From positions 204,824-268,823 of the forward strand of contig NZ_CANKXG010000007.1 in the NCBI RefSeq assembly GCF_947487575.1: 64,000 nucleotides of DNA, written 5' to 3'. The DNA is from an uncultured Algibacter sp. (GTDB lineage Bacteria > Bacteroidota > Bacteroidia > Flavobacteriales > Flavobacteriaceae). Under the pieces are notes generated by a model. That model had not been told where the DNA came from and ran no database searches. It worked only from the letters and a program-made list of their open reading frames with translations. The translations under genes were made by a program, and so were the position numbers. Below, piece by piece: positions 15,215 to 24,233 of the stretch; position 1 is the first letter of the stretch, and each line of letters opens with the position of its first letter.

Positions 15215-16586
15215 GCCATCTCATCCATCTTCATTTAGAGATCCTTCAGGTTATGTTTATATAGACGAAGGCGTTGTTAAAAGAGCTATAAACCCTATTT
15301 ATTTTAAACAATACGCTGCACTTAAAGACTCTGGTTTTTTTGATAAATTATTTAATAATAAAGTATTAATTTCTCATAAAGAGTTATCAAAATCTCACAC
15401 AGAAATTATTATTCAGCCAGAGCAAATCCCCTTTATAACATATCCTTATGAATGGAGTTTTAACCAGTATAAGGAAGCTGCATTATTAACTCTTAAAATA
15501 CAAAAGTTTAGCTTAGAAAATGGGTTTTCACTAAAAGATGCTTCGGCATTTAATGTTACATTTCATAATGGGAAAGCCATTTTTATTGATACCCTTTCAT
15601 TTGATTTTTATGCTAAAAACACCCCCTGGAGAGCCTACAAGCAGTTTGTAACTCATTTTTTAGGACCATTACTTTTAGCGCATTATCATGGCTCGCAATC
15701 TCTCAAGTTAATGAGCGAATTTTTTGACGGGATTCCTTTAAAAATGTTGGCGTCAATGTTGCCTTTCAAATCAAAACTAAGCCCTTTTCTTTATACGAAT
15801 ATTCATTTGTTGGCAAAATTTGAGAACAAGCATAGTGAAGATTATAAAGGTAACGCTAAAGTAAAACCGTTATCAAAAAAAGCACAATTAAATATTGTAA
15901 AAACCTTATATAGTTATATTAAAAAATTAGAACTTAAAGAAGATTCTGAATGGGGGAACTATTATAATAAAATAAATTATAGTGATGCGGCTTTTAATTT
16001 AAAGGCAAAAACTATAGATTCTTGGATAACTAATTTAAAACCAGAAAAAATAATTGATATTGGTGGAAATGACGGCGCTTTTGTAAGACAAATTACTCAT
16101 AGACTTGAACAGGCATTAGTTTGTGATATAGATAATAATGCGGTTGATTTTAATTATGTAAAGGCAAAAACAAACAAAGAAAACTACATGACTCCTTTTG
16201 TATTAGATGTACTTAATCCATCTTCGGCAATAGGCTTTAATAATAAAGAACGGTTTTCGTTTATACAACGGATACAAAAATTTACTCCAGATGTTACATT
16301 GGCTTTGGCAGTAATACATCATATATCTTTATCAGGCAATGTAGCGTTTAATATGTCGGCTAGTTTTTTTGCATCTTTTTCCAAATATTTAATTATTGAG
16401 TTTCCTAAGAAAAATGATTCGTGGGTAGAACGTTTGTTAAATTCTAAAGCAGAATTTAAAGATCATTTTAGTTCTTATTCCATTGAAAATTTTGAAAAAT
16501 CTTATGCTATTTTTTTTGATATTATAGAAAAAAAAGAAATTGATGATACCAAAAGAGTGCTATTCTTATTAAAAAAACAAAGGTAA
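15204..16586 (+). CDS. Kinase-like domain fused to SAM methyltransferase (NoeA-like)
   Basis: 460 residues from GTG 15204. N-terminal part: SSFRDPSGYVYIDEGVVKR, then PYEWSFNQYKEAALLTLKIQ and LKDASAFNVTF followed by AIFIDTLSFD (Asp112, Asn117, Asp129). The D-x4-N and later ID-x-x-S pattern resembles the catalytic and metal sites of aminoglycoside-phosphotransferase-like kinases. C-terminal part: SAM motif IIDIGGNDGAF (283-293), CDIDNNAVDFNYVKAK and a LALAVIHHIS block. Probably modifies the surface glycan or its lipid carrier. Kinase activity is inferred from motif spacing only. Stop overlaps the next ATG by one base. Confidence 0.7.
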   Translation: MTHKPSHPSSFRDPSGYVYIDEGVVKRAINPIYFKQYAALKDSGFFDKLFNNKVLISHKELSKSHTEIIIQPEQIPFITYPYEWSFNQYKEAALLTLKIQKFSLENGFSLKDASAFNVTFHNGKAIFIDTLSFDFYAKNTPWRAYKQFVTHFLGPLLLAHYHGSQSLKLMSEFFDGIPLKMLASMLPFKSKLSPFLYTNIHLLAKFENKHSEDYKGNAKVKPLSKKAQLNIVKTLYSYIKKLELKEDSEWGNYYNKINYSDAAFNLKAKTIDSWITNLKPEKIIDIGGNDGAFVRQITHRLEQALVCDIDNNAVDFNYVKAKTNKENYMTPFVLDVLNPSSAIGFNNKERFSFIQRIQKFTPDVTLALAVIHHISLSGNVAFNMSASFFASFSKYLIIEFPKKNDSWVERLLNSKAEFKDHFSSYSIENFEKSYAIFFDIIEKKEIDDTKRVLFLLKKQR

Positions 16587-18073
16587 TGATTGAGTTAAGA
16601 ACTCGTATAATTAAATTTTTAGATAGTAAAAAGCAATTCCCAATTATTGCCGCGGTTGCAGCTGGACTATATCCTTTATTATTTTATTATAATACCAATT
16701 TTACTTTAGTAAATTCTTGGACTCAATTTGCGTTTTTTTTAGCTTGTTATATTGTAATTCCTATTATAATATTTATAATTTCCTATGCTTTATTTAAAAA
16801 ATTCGATAAGGGAGGCAAATATATAAGCTACGTAATTCCTGTACTAAATTTTACAGCGTTTACTTATTTTGTAATATTATCTACTTATGGTTTTAAAAAT
16901 AAATGGCTATTTTTATTTTTGTTGGCTGTTTTTTTTCTAGCCATTCTTATTAAGAATCACATTAATAAAATAATTGTATTTCAGTTTTTATTGGCTTTAT
17001 TTGTTTTTATAAAACTTCTTCCAGACTTTCATAAAGTTGCAACGTATTCTGCTACGTGGCAAGAACAACCAGATAATATAGAAGACGTTATATTTAAAAA
17101 GAAACCAAACATTTACATAATTCAACCAGATGGGTATGCTAACTTTTCAGAATTAAAAAAAGGTTACTACAGCTATAATAATAGTAGTTTTGAAAATTTT
17201 TTAAAAGATGAAAATTTTAAACTTTATAATAATTATAGAAGTAATTATGGGTCTACTTTAAGTTCTAATAGTTCAATGTTTTCTATGAAACATCACTATT
17301 ATAATAATACCACAACAAGTAGCAAAGAATTATATAATACCAGAGAAATTATTGTTGGAGATAACCCAGTAATTTCAATTTTAAAAAAGAATAATTATAA
17401 AAATTTTCTATTACTTGAAAGACCATATTTATTGGTTAATAGACCTAAGGTTGGTTATGATTATTGTAATATAGATTTTAGTGAAATTTCATTCTTAGCC
17501 AGAGGTTTTGAGATTGAAAAAGAAGTTATTAGTGAATTAGAGCACGCAATAACCGAAAATGTTTCTACTAATAATTTTTATTTTATAGGTTTGATGCGAC
17601 CTAGTCATATATCTGTAAATAAAAATGAATCAAAAGGTATAAAGAAGGAGCGCGAAACTTATTTAAAAGATTTAGAAAAAGCTAATAAGTCCTTAAAAGA
17701 AATTTTAAAAATAATTAAAGAAAAAGACACTAATAGTTTAATTGCAATAGTTGCTGATCATGGCGGGTTTATAGGATTAAATTATAGCATGGAAACTCAT
17801 GTAAAACAAACAGAAAGGGATATTATTTATTCTATTTATACATCAGCTTTAGCTATAAAATGGCCAGATAGTGTACCTTCTTTTGATGTTAAATTGAATA
17901 CATCTGTAAATTTATTTAGGGTTTTGTTTTCTTATTTGAGTGAGAACGAGTCTTATTTAAATTATTTAGAAAAAGATAAAAGTTTTGCATTAATAAAAGA
18001 GGATGCACCTTATGGTGTTTATGAATATATAGATGAAAACGGTAATACTATTTTCAATAAATACAAAGAATAA
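16586..18073 (+). CDS. Membrane-anchored alkaline-phosphatase-superfamily enzyme
   Basis: 495 residues. About six membrane helices in residues 17-146, then a periplasmic domain starting KPNIYIIQPDGYANF, where Asp182 is a likely metal ligand, followed by NYGSTLSSNSSMFS (likely nucleophile region) and VADHGG with the second metal site. This is the sulfatase / phosphoglycerol-transferase fold. TAATG overlap with the methyltransferase gene implies coupling. It probably adds or removes a phospho-group or sulfate on the polysaccharide; donor and acceptor cannot be read. Confidence 0.75.
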   Translation: MIELRTRIIKFLDSKKQFPIIAAVAAGLYPLLFYYNTNFTLVNSWTQFAFFLACYIVIPIIIFIISYALFKKFDKGGKYISYVIPVLNFTAFTYFVILSTYGFKNKWLFLFLLAVFFLAILIKNHINKIIVFQFLLALFVFIKLLPDFHKVATYSATWQEQPDNIEDVIFKKKPNIYIIQPDGYANFSELKKGYYSYNNSSFENFLKDENFKLYNNYRSNYGSTLSSNSSMFSMKHHYYNNTTTSSKELYNTREIIVGDNPVISILKKNNYKNFLLLERPYLLVNRPKVGYDYCNIDFSEISFLARGFEIEKEVISELEHAITENVSTNNFYFIGLMRPSHISVNKNESKGIKKERETYLKDLEKANKSLKEILKIIKEKDTNSLIAIVADHGGFIGLNYSMETHVKQTERDIIYSIYTSALAIKWPDSVPSFDVKLNTSVNLFRVLFSYLSENESYLNYLEKDKSFALIKEDAPYGVYEYIDENGNTIFNKYKE

Positions 18074-18211
18074 ACGTTAAGTAATCTAATGGTTAAGCGG
18101 ATATGTCATTAAATGATTTTGTATATTTAGTTTATTAAGAAAAAACATACATTTTGCTTTTGTTTTGTTTAAAAAATTAACCTTTTTGAAGAAAATTAAA
18201 ATTCATATTAA

Positions 18212-19513
18212 TTGAAAAAATTAATACATTATATTAACAGTAAGGTTTTAGTAAAGATTGCCTCATTGCAAACCACCTCTGTATTAACTAGAATAATAGC
18301 TGGAATATTAACCTCAAAAGCTATTGCTTTATTTATTGGAGCGGAAGGTTTGGCTTTAATCGGTAATTTAAGAAACTTTGTTAGTGCTTTTCAAACTATA
18401 GCAACTTTTGGATTTTATAAAGGAGTTGTTAAATATGTTTCTGATTTTAAGGATGATACGATAAAACTTAGTAAAACACTTTCTACAGTTTATTACACGG
18501 GTTTTATTTCTACTGTTGTAGTTTCCTTTTTTTGTTATTTTAGGGCAGAATGGATTAATGACGTCATATTTCCTACTTATAATGACTATGCTTATGTTGT
18601 TCAAATCTTTGCCATAGTACTTCCTTTTTATGCTTTAAATATGTTCACCTTTTCTATAATGAATGGGTTCTCTAAGTATAAAATACTTATTATCATTAAT
18701 ATAATTGGTCAGATACTAAGTGTTTCAATTGCATTACTTTTAATTTATCAAAATAAGATAGATGGAGCTTTAATCTCTGTTGTTATTGCCGAGTCTTTAA
18801 TATTCTTAATCACGCTTGTTGGTATTATTAATAGAAAAAGCTTAGTTGACCAAATAAAAGTTAGCAATGTAAGCTACGATATATTTAAAAAAATGAGTCC
18901 ATACTCATTAATGGCTCTTTTTTCGGCTGTTTTATTGCCGTTTGTAGCTATTGCAATTAGATCTTATATTATTGATAATTTAGGTTATAAAGATGCCGGT
19001 TTTTGGGAAGCTATGACAAGGATATCTAACTATTACTTAATGTTTGTTAGCTCTTTAATTGTATTATATCTTTTACCAAGGTTCTCTGAAATAAATGGTA
19101 TTAAAGCATTTAAAAAAGAAGTATTAAGTTTTTATAAAACAATAATACCCCTAATGGTTGGCGGATTGTTTCTGATATATTTGTTAAGGCATTATATTGT
19201 GTTAATTATTTTTTCTGAGGAATTTGAGCCTGTAGAAGATCTGTTTTTATGGCAACTTTTAGGAGATTTTGTTAAAATACTTTCGATTATAATTGCTTAT
19301 CAATTTTTAGCAAAAAAAATGTTTTGGCATTATATATTAACCGAAGCTTTTCTAGTGATAATTTTATATACTACAAGTGTTTATTTTATTGATTTATTAG
19401 ATAATGTTGAAGGTGCTGTAATTGCTCATTTTATTAGTTACCTAATGTATTACGGTATTATTTTACTTATTTTTGGAAGCTCGCTTTTTGGTTTAGAGGG
19501 TCAAAAAGAATAA
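18212..19513 (+). CDS. O-antigen flippase-like polysaccharide translocase, copy 1
   Basis: 433 residues, about 12 to 14 membrane helices, MOP-superfamily flippase of the O-antigen translocase type (RIIAGILTSKAIALFIGAEGLALIGNLRNF; later LWQLLGDFVKILSIIIAYQFLAKK). It should flip undecaprenyl-linked repeat units across the inner membrane. Start is TTG at 18212, giving (M)KKLIHYINSKVLVKIASLQT, as in homologues; no ATG fits. A 138-base gap precedes it. The next gene is a clear paralogue. Confidence 0.82.
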   Translation: MKKLIHYINSKVLVKIASLQTTSVLTRIIAGILTSKAIALFIGAEGLALIGNLRNFVSAFQTIATFGFYKGVVKYVSDFKDDTIKLSKTLSTVYYTGFISTVVVSFFCYFRAEWINDVIFPTYNDYAYVVQIFAIVLPFYALNMFTFSIMNGFSKYKILIIINIIGQILSVSIALLLIYQNKIDGALISVVIAESLIFLITLVGIINRKSLVDQIKVSNVSYDIFKKMSPYSLMALFSAVLLPFVAIAIRSYIIDNLGYKDAGFWEAMTRISNYYLMFVSSLIVLYLLPRFSEINGIKAFKKEVLSFYKTIIPLMVGGLFLIYLLRHYIVLIIFSEEFEPVEDLFLWQLLGDFVKILSIIIAYQFLAKKMFWHYILTEAFLVIILYTTSVYFIDLLDNVEGAVIAHFISYLMYYGIILLIFGSSLFGLEGQKE

Positions 19514-19545
19514 AGGTCTTATTGTTAATTTACTAAGCTAAATTA

Positions 19546-20838
19546 TTGAACATACCAAGTTTCATAAAAAACAATTTATTGTTAAAGGTTACTTCTGCTA
19601 ATACTTTGTTGGTTTTAGTAAGGATGGTGTTTTCTTTAATATCTCAAAAGGCTTTGGCTATTTTAGTTGGAGCTGAAGGTATTGCTTTAGTTGGTAGCTT
19701 TAAAAATGTAGTAAGCTTTTTTGAGAAGTTCTCTGTTTTAGGTGTCTCAAATGGTTTGGTAAAATATATCTCAGAATATAAAGAGGATAAAGAAAAACTA
19801 AATCAATTATTTTCAACTACTTTTTTATTTAGTGCAGTTGCAACTATACTATCTTTTAGTATTCTTTTTTTTGGAGCTAATTACATCAATCAACTAGTGT
19901 TTGGAGATGGTAGAGACTTTGTGGTAGTATTTAAAATTTTAGCATTTGTTATTCCATTTTTCGCTCTAAATGCTATAATAAATGCACTTTTAAATGGGCT
20001 TTCAGCCTATAAAATATTTACCAAAGCCACATTTGGAGTTGTTGTAATAAATACAGTTTTAATAGTTGGTTTTACAATTAAATACGCACTGTATGGGAGT
20101 TTATTAGCCATTGTGTTAATTCCCATTATACAGTTTGTCTATTATTTTGCGCTTACTTATAAAACGAGTTTTACGTACATAAATCTAAAACGGTTAAGCT
20201 TAAATTTAAATTTTAAGAATAAGCTACTTTCCTATAGTTTAATGACTATTTTGGTAGTGCTGTTTAGTAATATTAATGATATAGCTATAAGAAGATTAAT
20301 TGAGCATAAAGTAAGTATCATAGATTCTGGATATTGGACGGCTATGAACTCTATATCAAAAACATATATGCAATTTACAGCGGCTATTTTTCCACTTTAT
20401 ATATTACCAAAATACGCTAAAATTACTGACACGTTCAATTTTAGAAAAGAAGTAAAACATATATATAAAATGTTATTACCCTTGTTAGTCATTGGTCTTT
20501 TTTTAGTGTTTTTATTAAAAACGCAAATTATTAAGCTGCTTTATACTTCAGAGTTTCTAGAAATGTCTAAACTTTTTAAATGGCAATTACTGGGTGATTT
20601 GGTTAAGTTTATAGCTTTAGTAATTGCGTATCAATTTTTAGCAAAAAAACAAACAGTAAATTTTGTAGTTACTGAACTTTTTTCCGTAATTGTTTTTTAC
20701 ATACTTTCAGTATATCTTATAGGTTATTATGGAACTGAAGGCGTGATAATTGCACATTTTATAAGATATATATTATACTTTATAGTAGTGTTATTTATTT
20801 TAAGACATACCTTCATGGGAAATAATAAAGCTTTGTAG
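19546..20838 (+). CDS. O-antigen flippase-like polysaccharide translocase, copy 2
   Basis: 430 residues, TTG start at 19546 giving (M)NIPSFIKNNLLLKVTSANT. It aligns along its length with the preceding gene: SQKALAILVGAEGIALVGSFKN corresponds to SKAIALFIGAEGLALIGNLRN, and KWQLLGDLVKFIALVIAYQFLAKK to LWQLLGDFVKILSIIIAYQFLAKK. The two are tandem paralogues that have diverged well beyond a recent duplication. Substrate difference is unknown. Confidence 0.82.
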   Translation: MNIPSFIKNNLLLKVTSANTLLVLVRMVFSLISQKALAILVGAEGIALVGSFKNVVSFFEKFSVLGVSNGLVKYISEYKEDKEKLNQLFSTTFLFSAVATILSFSILFFGANYINQLVFGDGRDFVVVFKILAFVIPFFALNAIINALLNGLSAYKIFTKATFGVVVINTVLIVGFTIKYALYGSLLAIVLIPIIQFVYYFALTYKTSFTYINLKRLSLNLNFKNKLLSYSLMTILVVLFSNINDIAIRRLIEHKVSIIDSGYWTAMNSISKTYMQFTAAIFPLYILPKYAKITDTFNFRKEVKHIYKMLLPLLVIGLFLVFLLKTQIIKLLYTSEFLEMSKLFKWQLLGDLVKFIALVIAYQFLAKKQTVNFVVTELFSVIVFYILSVYLIGYYGTEGVIIAHFIRYILYFIVVLFILRHTFMGNNKAL

Positions 20839-20843
20839 TTTTT

Positions 20844-21680
20844 ATGGAAGTACCGACTTCAAATCCTAATGTAGAGTTAGAAATTCTCGTTTCCACAATG
20901 AACCAGAATTCATTATCTTTTTTAGATAGTATGTTTCCTTATTGTGACTTATCAAGTTTACATATTTTGGTAGTAAATCAAACTAAAAAAGGGAAAGAAT
21001 TGAGCTCTAGTAGTGCTAATATCAGAGTAATAAATTCTTATGAAAAAGGACTTTCGAAAAGTAGGAATTTAGCTATTGAAAATGCAGTCGGTAATATTTG
21101 TTTAATTTCAGATGATGATGTTCAATATGTTAAGGGGTTTCAAAATATTGTAGCCAAAGCCTTTGAACAGTATACAGAGGTGTCAATAATTAGATTTAAA
21201 ATTGATACATTTTCTGGTCAAGCTTACAAAAAATATCCTGATAGTTCAACAGTATTAACCACAAGAAAGAGTATTAAATCTGCCTCTTCGATTGAGATAG
21301 GATTTAGGAAAAAAACTATTATTAAATATAATATAAAGTTTAATGCTATGTTTGGGTTGGGAGGTATCTTTCCTTCTGGTGAAGAGTATTTGTTTTTAAA
21401 AGATACATTAAAAAAATGTTTGAAGGTGTATTTTTATAATGAAACTATTGTAAAACACGGACATATTAGATCTACCAGTAATGCTGGAAGTGATGATAGA
21501 GTTAAAACCATAGCAGCCATTAATTACATCGATTTTAAACATTTTAGTTATTTATTAGTTCTTAAACATGTATATTTTTTGATTAAAAATAACTTTATAA
21601 AAATTAATGATGCAATATTTAAGATACAAGTAGGCTTTAAGGGTATAAACAGCTATAAGAAACTAAAAAATAAAAGATGA
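20844..21680 (+). CDS. Family 2-like glycosyltransferase
   Basis: 278 residues, GT-A fold: ELEILVSTMNQNSLSFLDSMF at the N-terminus, RVINSYEKGLSKSRNLAIENA, and the metal-binding acidic cluster LISDDDVQYVKGF. FGLGGIFPSGEEYLFLKDTLKK carries a plausible catalytic Glu. No membrane segment. It starts 5 bases after the second flippase, and its stop overlaps the next gene by 4 bases. Adds a sugar to the repeat unit; sugar unknown. Confidence 0.8.
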   Translation: MEVPTSNPNVELEILVSTMNQNSLSFLDSMFPYCDLSSLHILVVNQTKKGKELSSSSANIRVINSYEKGLSKSRNLAIENAVGNICLISDDDVQYVKGFQNIVAKAFEQYTEVSIIRFKIDTFSGQAYKKYPDSSTVLTTRKSIKSASSIEIGFRKKTIIKYNIKFNAMFGLGGIFPSGEEYLFLKDTLKKCLKVYFYNETIVKHGHIRSTSNAGSDDRVKTIAAINYIDFKHFSYLLVLKHVYFLIKNNFIKINDAIFKIQVGFKGINSYKKLKNKR

Positions 21681-23278
21681 AAGTTTTTAATACGTTTTTT
21701 TTGAAATACCTGGTTCTTACCGTTTTGGTATTTGTTTTTGATTTAGTATTTAACCCTTTTAATTTATTTTCATTCTTTAATTTTATTGAAAATGTGGCAT
21801 TTGGGGCAACTTTGGTTATTCCAATATTTTTTTTCAGTTCATCATTTTTAAAAACTATTTATTTTAAATTATCTTATATCTTTTTTGCAATATGTCTTTA
21901 TGCTGAAACTGTTTATTATTATTTGTTCAAAGCATACTTTAGTCCATCATCTATTTTTGTTACTTTAGATACTAATACTAGTGAAAGTAAAGAGTTTTTG
22001 AGTTTTTATGTAGATACGCCAATTGTAATACTAGGAGTTTTATTGTTATCAATTACAGTTTTCTTTTTATTTAAAAGAAGACTTTTTTTAAAAACAATAA
22101 AAGCAAAGTCAAAGTCATATAAGCTTAAAATTGTTGCTTTATTTTTATTAGCAATTGTAGCCATAAGACAAACTCGGCTCATAAATTTCAATTTACCCTA
22201 TTTAATATTAATTTCAATTGTAGATTATTCTATTGAAGCCAAAAAATTAGGGGATTATCAAAAGAATAAGGAGGGTAATTTTAAAGACGTTTTTAGGGAA
22301 GCAAAAAATGATGAAGAAGTTTATGTAGTTCTTATTGGAGAGTCTACAACACGATCTCACATGGGTATTTATAATTATCACAGAGAAACTACACCTAGGC
22401 TTGATAGTATAAAAAAGGATTTATTAATTTATGAAAATGTTATTAGCCCACATGCTTATTCAGTGGGCGCTTTAACAAAAATATTAACTTTAGGGAATTA
22501 TGAAAACCCCAAACGAACAGTTGAAGGGTCTATAGTACAACTGATTAATAGTGCAGGTTTTGAAACTTATTGGGTATCAAATCAAAGACCAATTGGTGCT
22601 TTTGAGAGCTTGATTACTAAAATAAGTCTTTCATCTAATAATCATAAGTTTTTAACCACAACTGTTGCAGGTAACAGTAAGGTTTTAGACGATGCGTTAT
22701 TAGAGCCTTACAAAGAAATACTAAAAAATAAGTCAAGAAAAAAAGTAATATTTCTACACATGATGGGGACACACCACCATTATGAAAATAGATACCCAAG
22801 ACATTATAATAAATTTAAAGACGCCCCAAAAACTAAATTTAAGTCTCAGGATAGTTTTGAGAAAATAAATCATTATGATAATGCGATATTATATAACGAT
22901 TTTATTATTTCTGAAGTTATAAAGTCCTTGGATAGCTTAGCCGTAAAAAGCTTTGTACTCTATTTTTCAGATCATGGCGAAGAAATGTATTCTAATATAA
23001 ATATGGCAGGACATAATGAGGATATCTATTCGAAACAAATGTTTGATATTCCTTTTTTCTTATGGCAATCAAAAAAATATAAAGCTGAAGAAAACATATC
23101 TTTTGAAAAAAACAGAAAATATATGACAGATGATGTGTTTCACTCGCTAGCTAATTTGTTAAATATTTCAGCAAGAGAAGTAGATACTACACGTAGTATC
23201 TTTAACAAAAACTTCAAAGAAAGAACACGTGTTATAAAAGACACTATTAATTACGATACGTATTTCGAAGGACTATAG
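21677..23278 (+). CDS. EptA/CptA-like phosphoethanolamine transferase or sulfatase-fold membrane enzyme
   Basis: 533 residues: about five N-terminal membrane helices (residues 8-165), then a periplasmic domain with VVLIGESTTRSHMGIYNYHRETTPRLD, where Glu is a zinc ligand in Ept enzymes, then SVGALTKILTLGNYENP (likely nucleophile Thr), FLHMMGTHHHY, and YFSDHGEEM with AGHNED. This pattern is that of phosphoethanolamine transferases acting on lipid A or core. Starts by ATGA overlap with the glycosyltransferase, so they are coexpressed. It is the second AP-superfamily enzyme in the locus. Confidence 0.82.
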   Translation: MKVFNTFFLKYLVLTVLVFVFDLVFNPFNLFSFFNFIENVAFGATLVIPIFFFSSSFLKTIYFKLSYIFFAICLYAETVYYYLFKAYFSPSSIFVTLDTNTSESKEFLSFYVDTPIVILGVLLLSITVFFLFKRRLFLKTIKAKSKSYKLKIVALFLLAIVAIRQTRLINFNLPYLILISIVDYSIEAKKLGDYQKNKEGNFKDVFREAKNDEEVYVVLIGESTTRSHMGIYNYHRETTPRLDSIKKDLLIYENVISPHAYSVGALTKILTLGNYENPKRTVEGSIVQLINSAGFETYWVSNQRPIGAFESLITKISLSSNNHKFLTTTVAGNSKVLDDALLEPYKEILKNKSRKKVIFLHMMGTHHHYENRYPRHYNKFKDAPKTKFKSQDSFEKINHYDNAILYNDFIISEVIKSLDSLAVKSFVLYFSDHGEEMYSNINMAGHNEDIYSKQMFDIPFFLWQSKKYKAEENISFEKNRKYMTDDVFHSLANLLNISAREVDTTRSIFNKNFKERTRVIKDTINYDTYFEGL

Positions 23279-23372
23279 GATATTTTGTGTCTTAGTGATT
23301 TATATAATTGAAAAATAGTTTTGAAGTTCATAAGAAAAAAAAATTTTTTAAATTTTATAGGTTATTTTTAAT

Positions 23373-24175
23373 CTAATTTGTATGGGATAAATTATTGATT
23401 TTAGTCAAAATAAAGTGTATTATTAGTTTCGGCTTTTTTGCTAAATAAAACTTGTCTTTAAATAGTATTGGCTCACTTTTAAACTTATGATTAAGGTTTT
23501 GTTTATTAATAAAATTATCAATACGTTCTGTTTGAGCTGAATCTATACCATAATGCCTTGCATACCATGTGTGGCATAACAAAGCTTTATCATCAAACCA
23601 AACTTCATTGGCAATACCGTCAGGTTTCATTTTTGCATTTAAAAACAGAATTTTTTTGTTATTTCTCCTTAGCCATAGATAGAAGCAGTAATATGGCTCA
23701 AATAAACTTTGGCATTATAAGCAAAATTTAGATGTTGTAAATCTTTGAACTCATTCGGCTTAGTATATTGATGCTTTAACATAGCTCTTTTATCCCAAAT
23801 TCCGAGCACAGTTTTTAAATTTAAAATAGAAAAGAAAGTATTAATAACGTAAGGGTTATGGTTTCGATGTGCTATTATACCTCCATCCCTAACACCTGCG
23901 ACTGTATAGTCTTCATTAATCATTCTCTCAATTATAGCAAATACTGTGTCAGGTTTATAAAAAATAACATCTTCATCGGCCATAATCAGCCATTCTATTG
24001 CTGTATCTTTTAATTTAGAAATCATAAATTTAATACTATCTATACCGTGCATACGATTTCTACCATCTATGACGTATCTTTTAATTCCTTTAGGAAAAAG
24101 TATCGAAGTTTTTTCGTAAAGTTCAAAATTTACTACTGTAGTTAATATTGCTATTTTAGATTTATGGATACCCAT
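23373..24175 (-). pseudogene. Glycosyltransferase-like gene split by a one-base frameshift
   Basis: Two minus-strand frames, 23669-24175 (starts MGIHKSKIAILTTVVNFELY, has acidic MADEDVIFYKP) and 23373-23630 (KPDGIANEVWFDDKALLCHTWYARHYG), are parts of one protein. Around 23708-23710 the run GCCAAAGTTTATTTGAGCC would, with one more A, read NAKSLFEPYYCFYLWLRRNNKKILFLNAKMKPDG and join the halves without a gap. As it stands the first half ends early at YLSHITASIYG. Loss of one A from an A-run is the simplest cause. It has its own -7 box at 24197-24204. A sequencing error is possible. Confidence 0.82.
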
Positions 24176-24196
24176 TTAGTTTAATTTATTATAAGA

Positions 24197-24204
24197 CAAA
24201 TATA
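24197..24204 (-). promoter_or_regulatory. -7 promoter box of the split glycosyltransferase gene
   Basis: TATATTTG on the minus strand, about 20 bases ahead of the ATG at 24175. No clear -33 element. Confidence 0.5.
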
Positions 24205-24233
24205 GGTTAGTTAGTCTAAATATTGTTGGGAAA

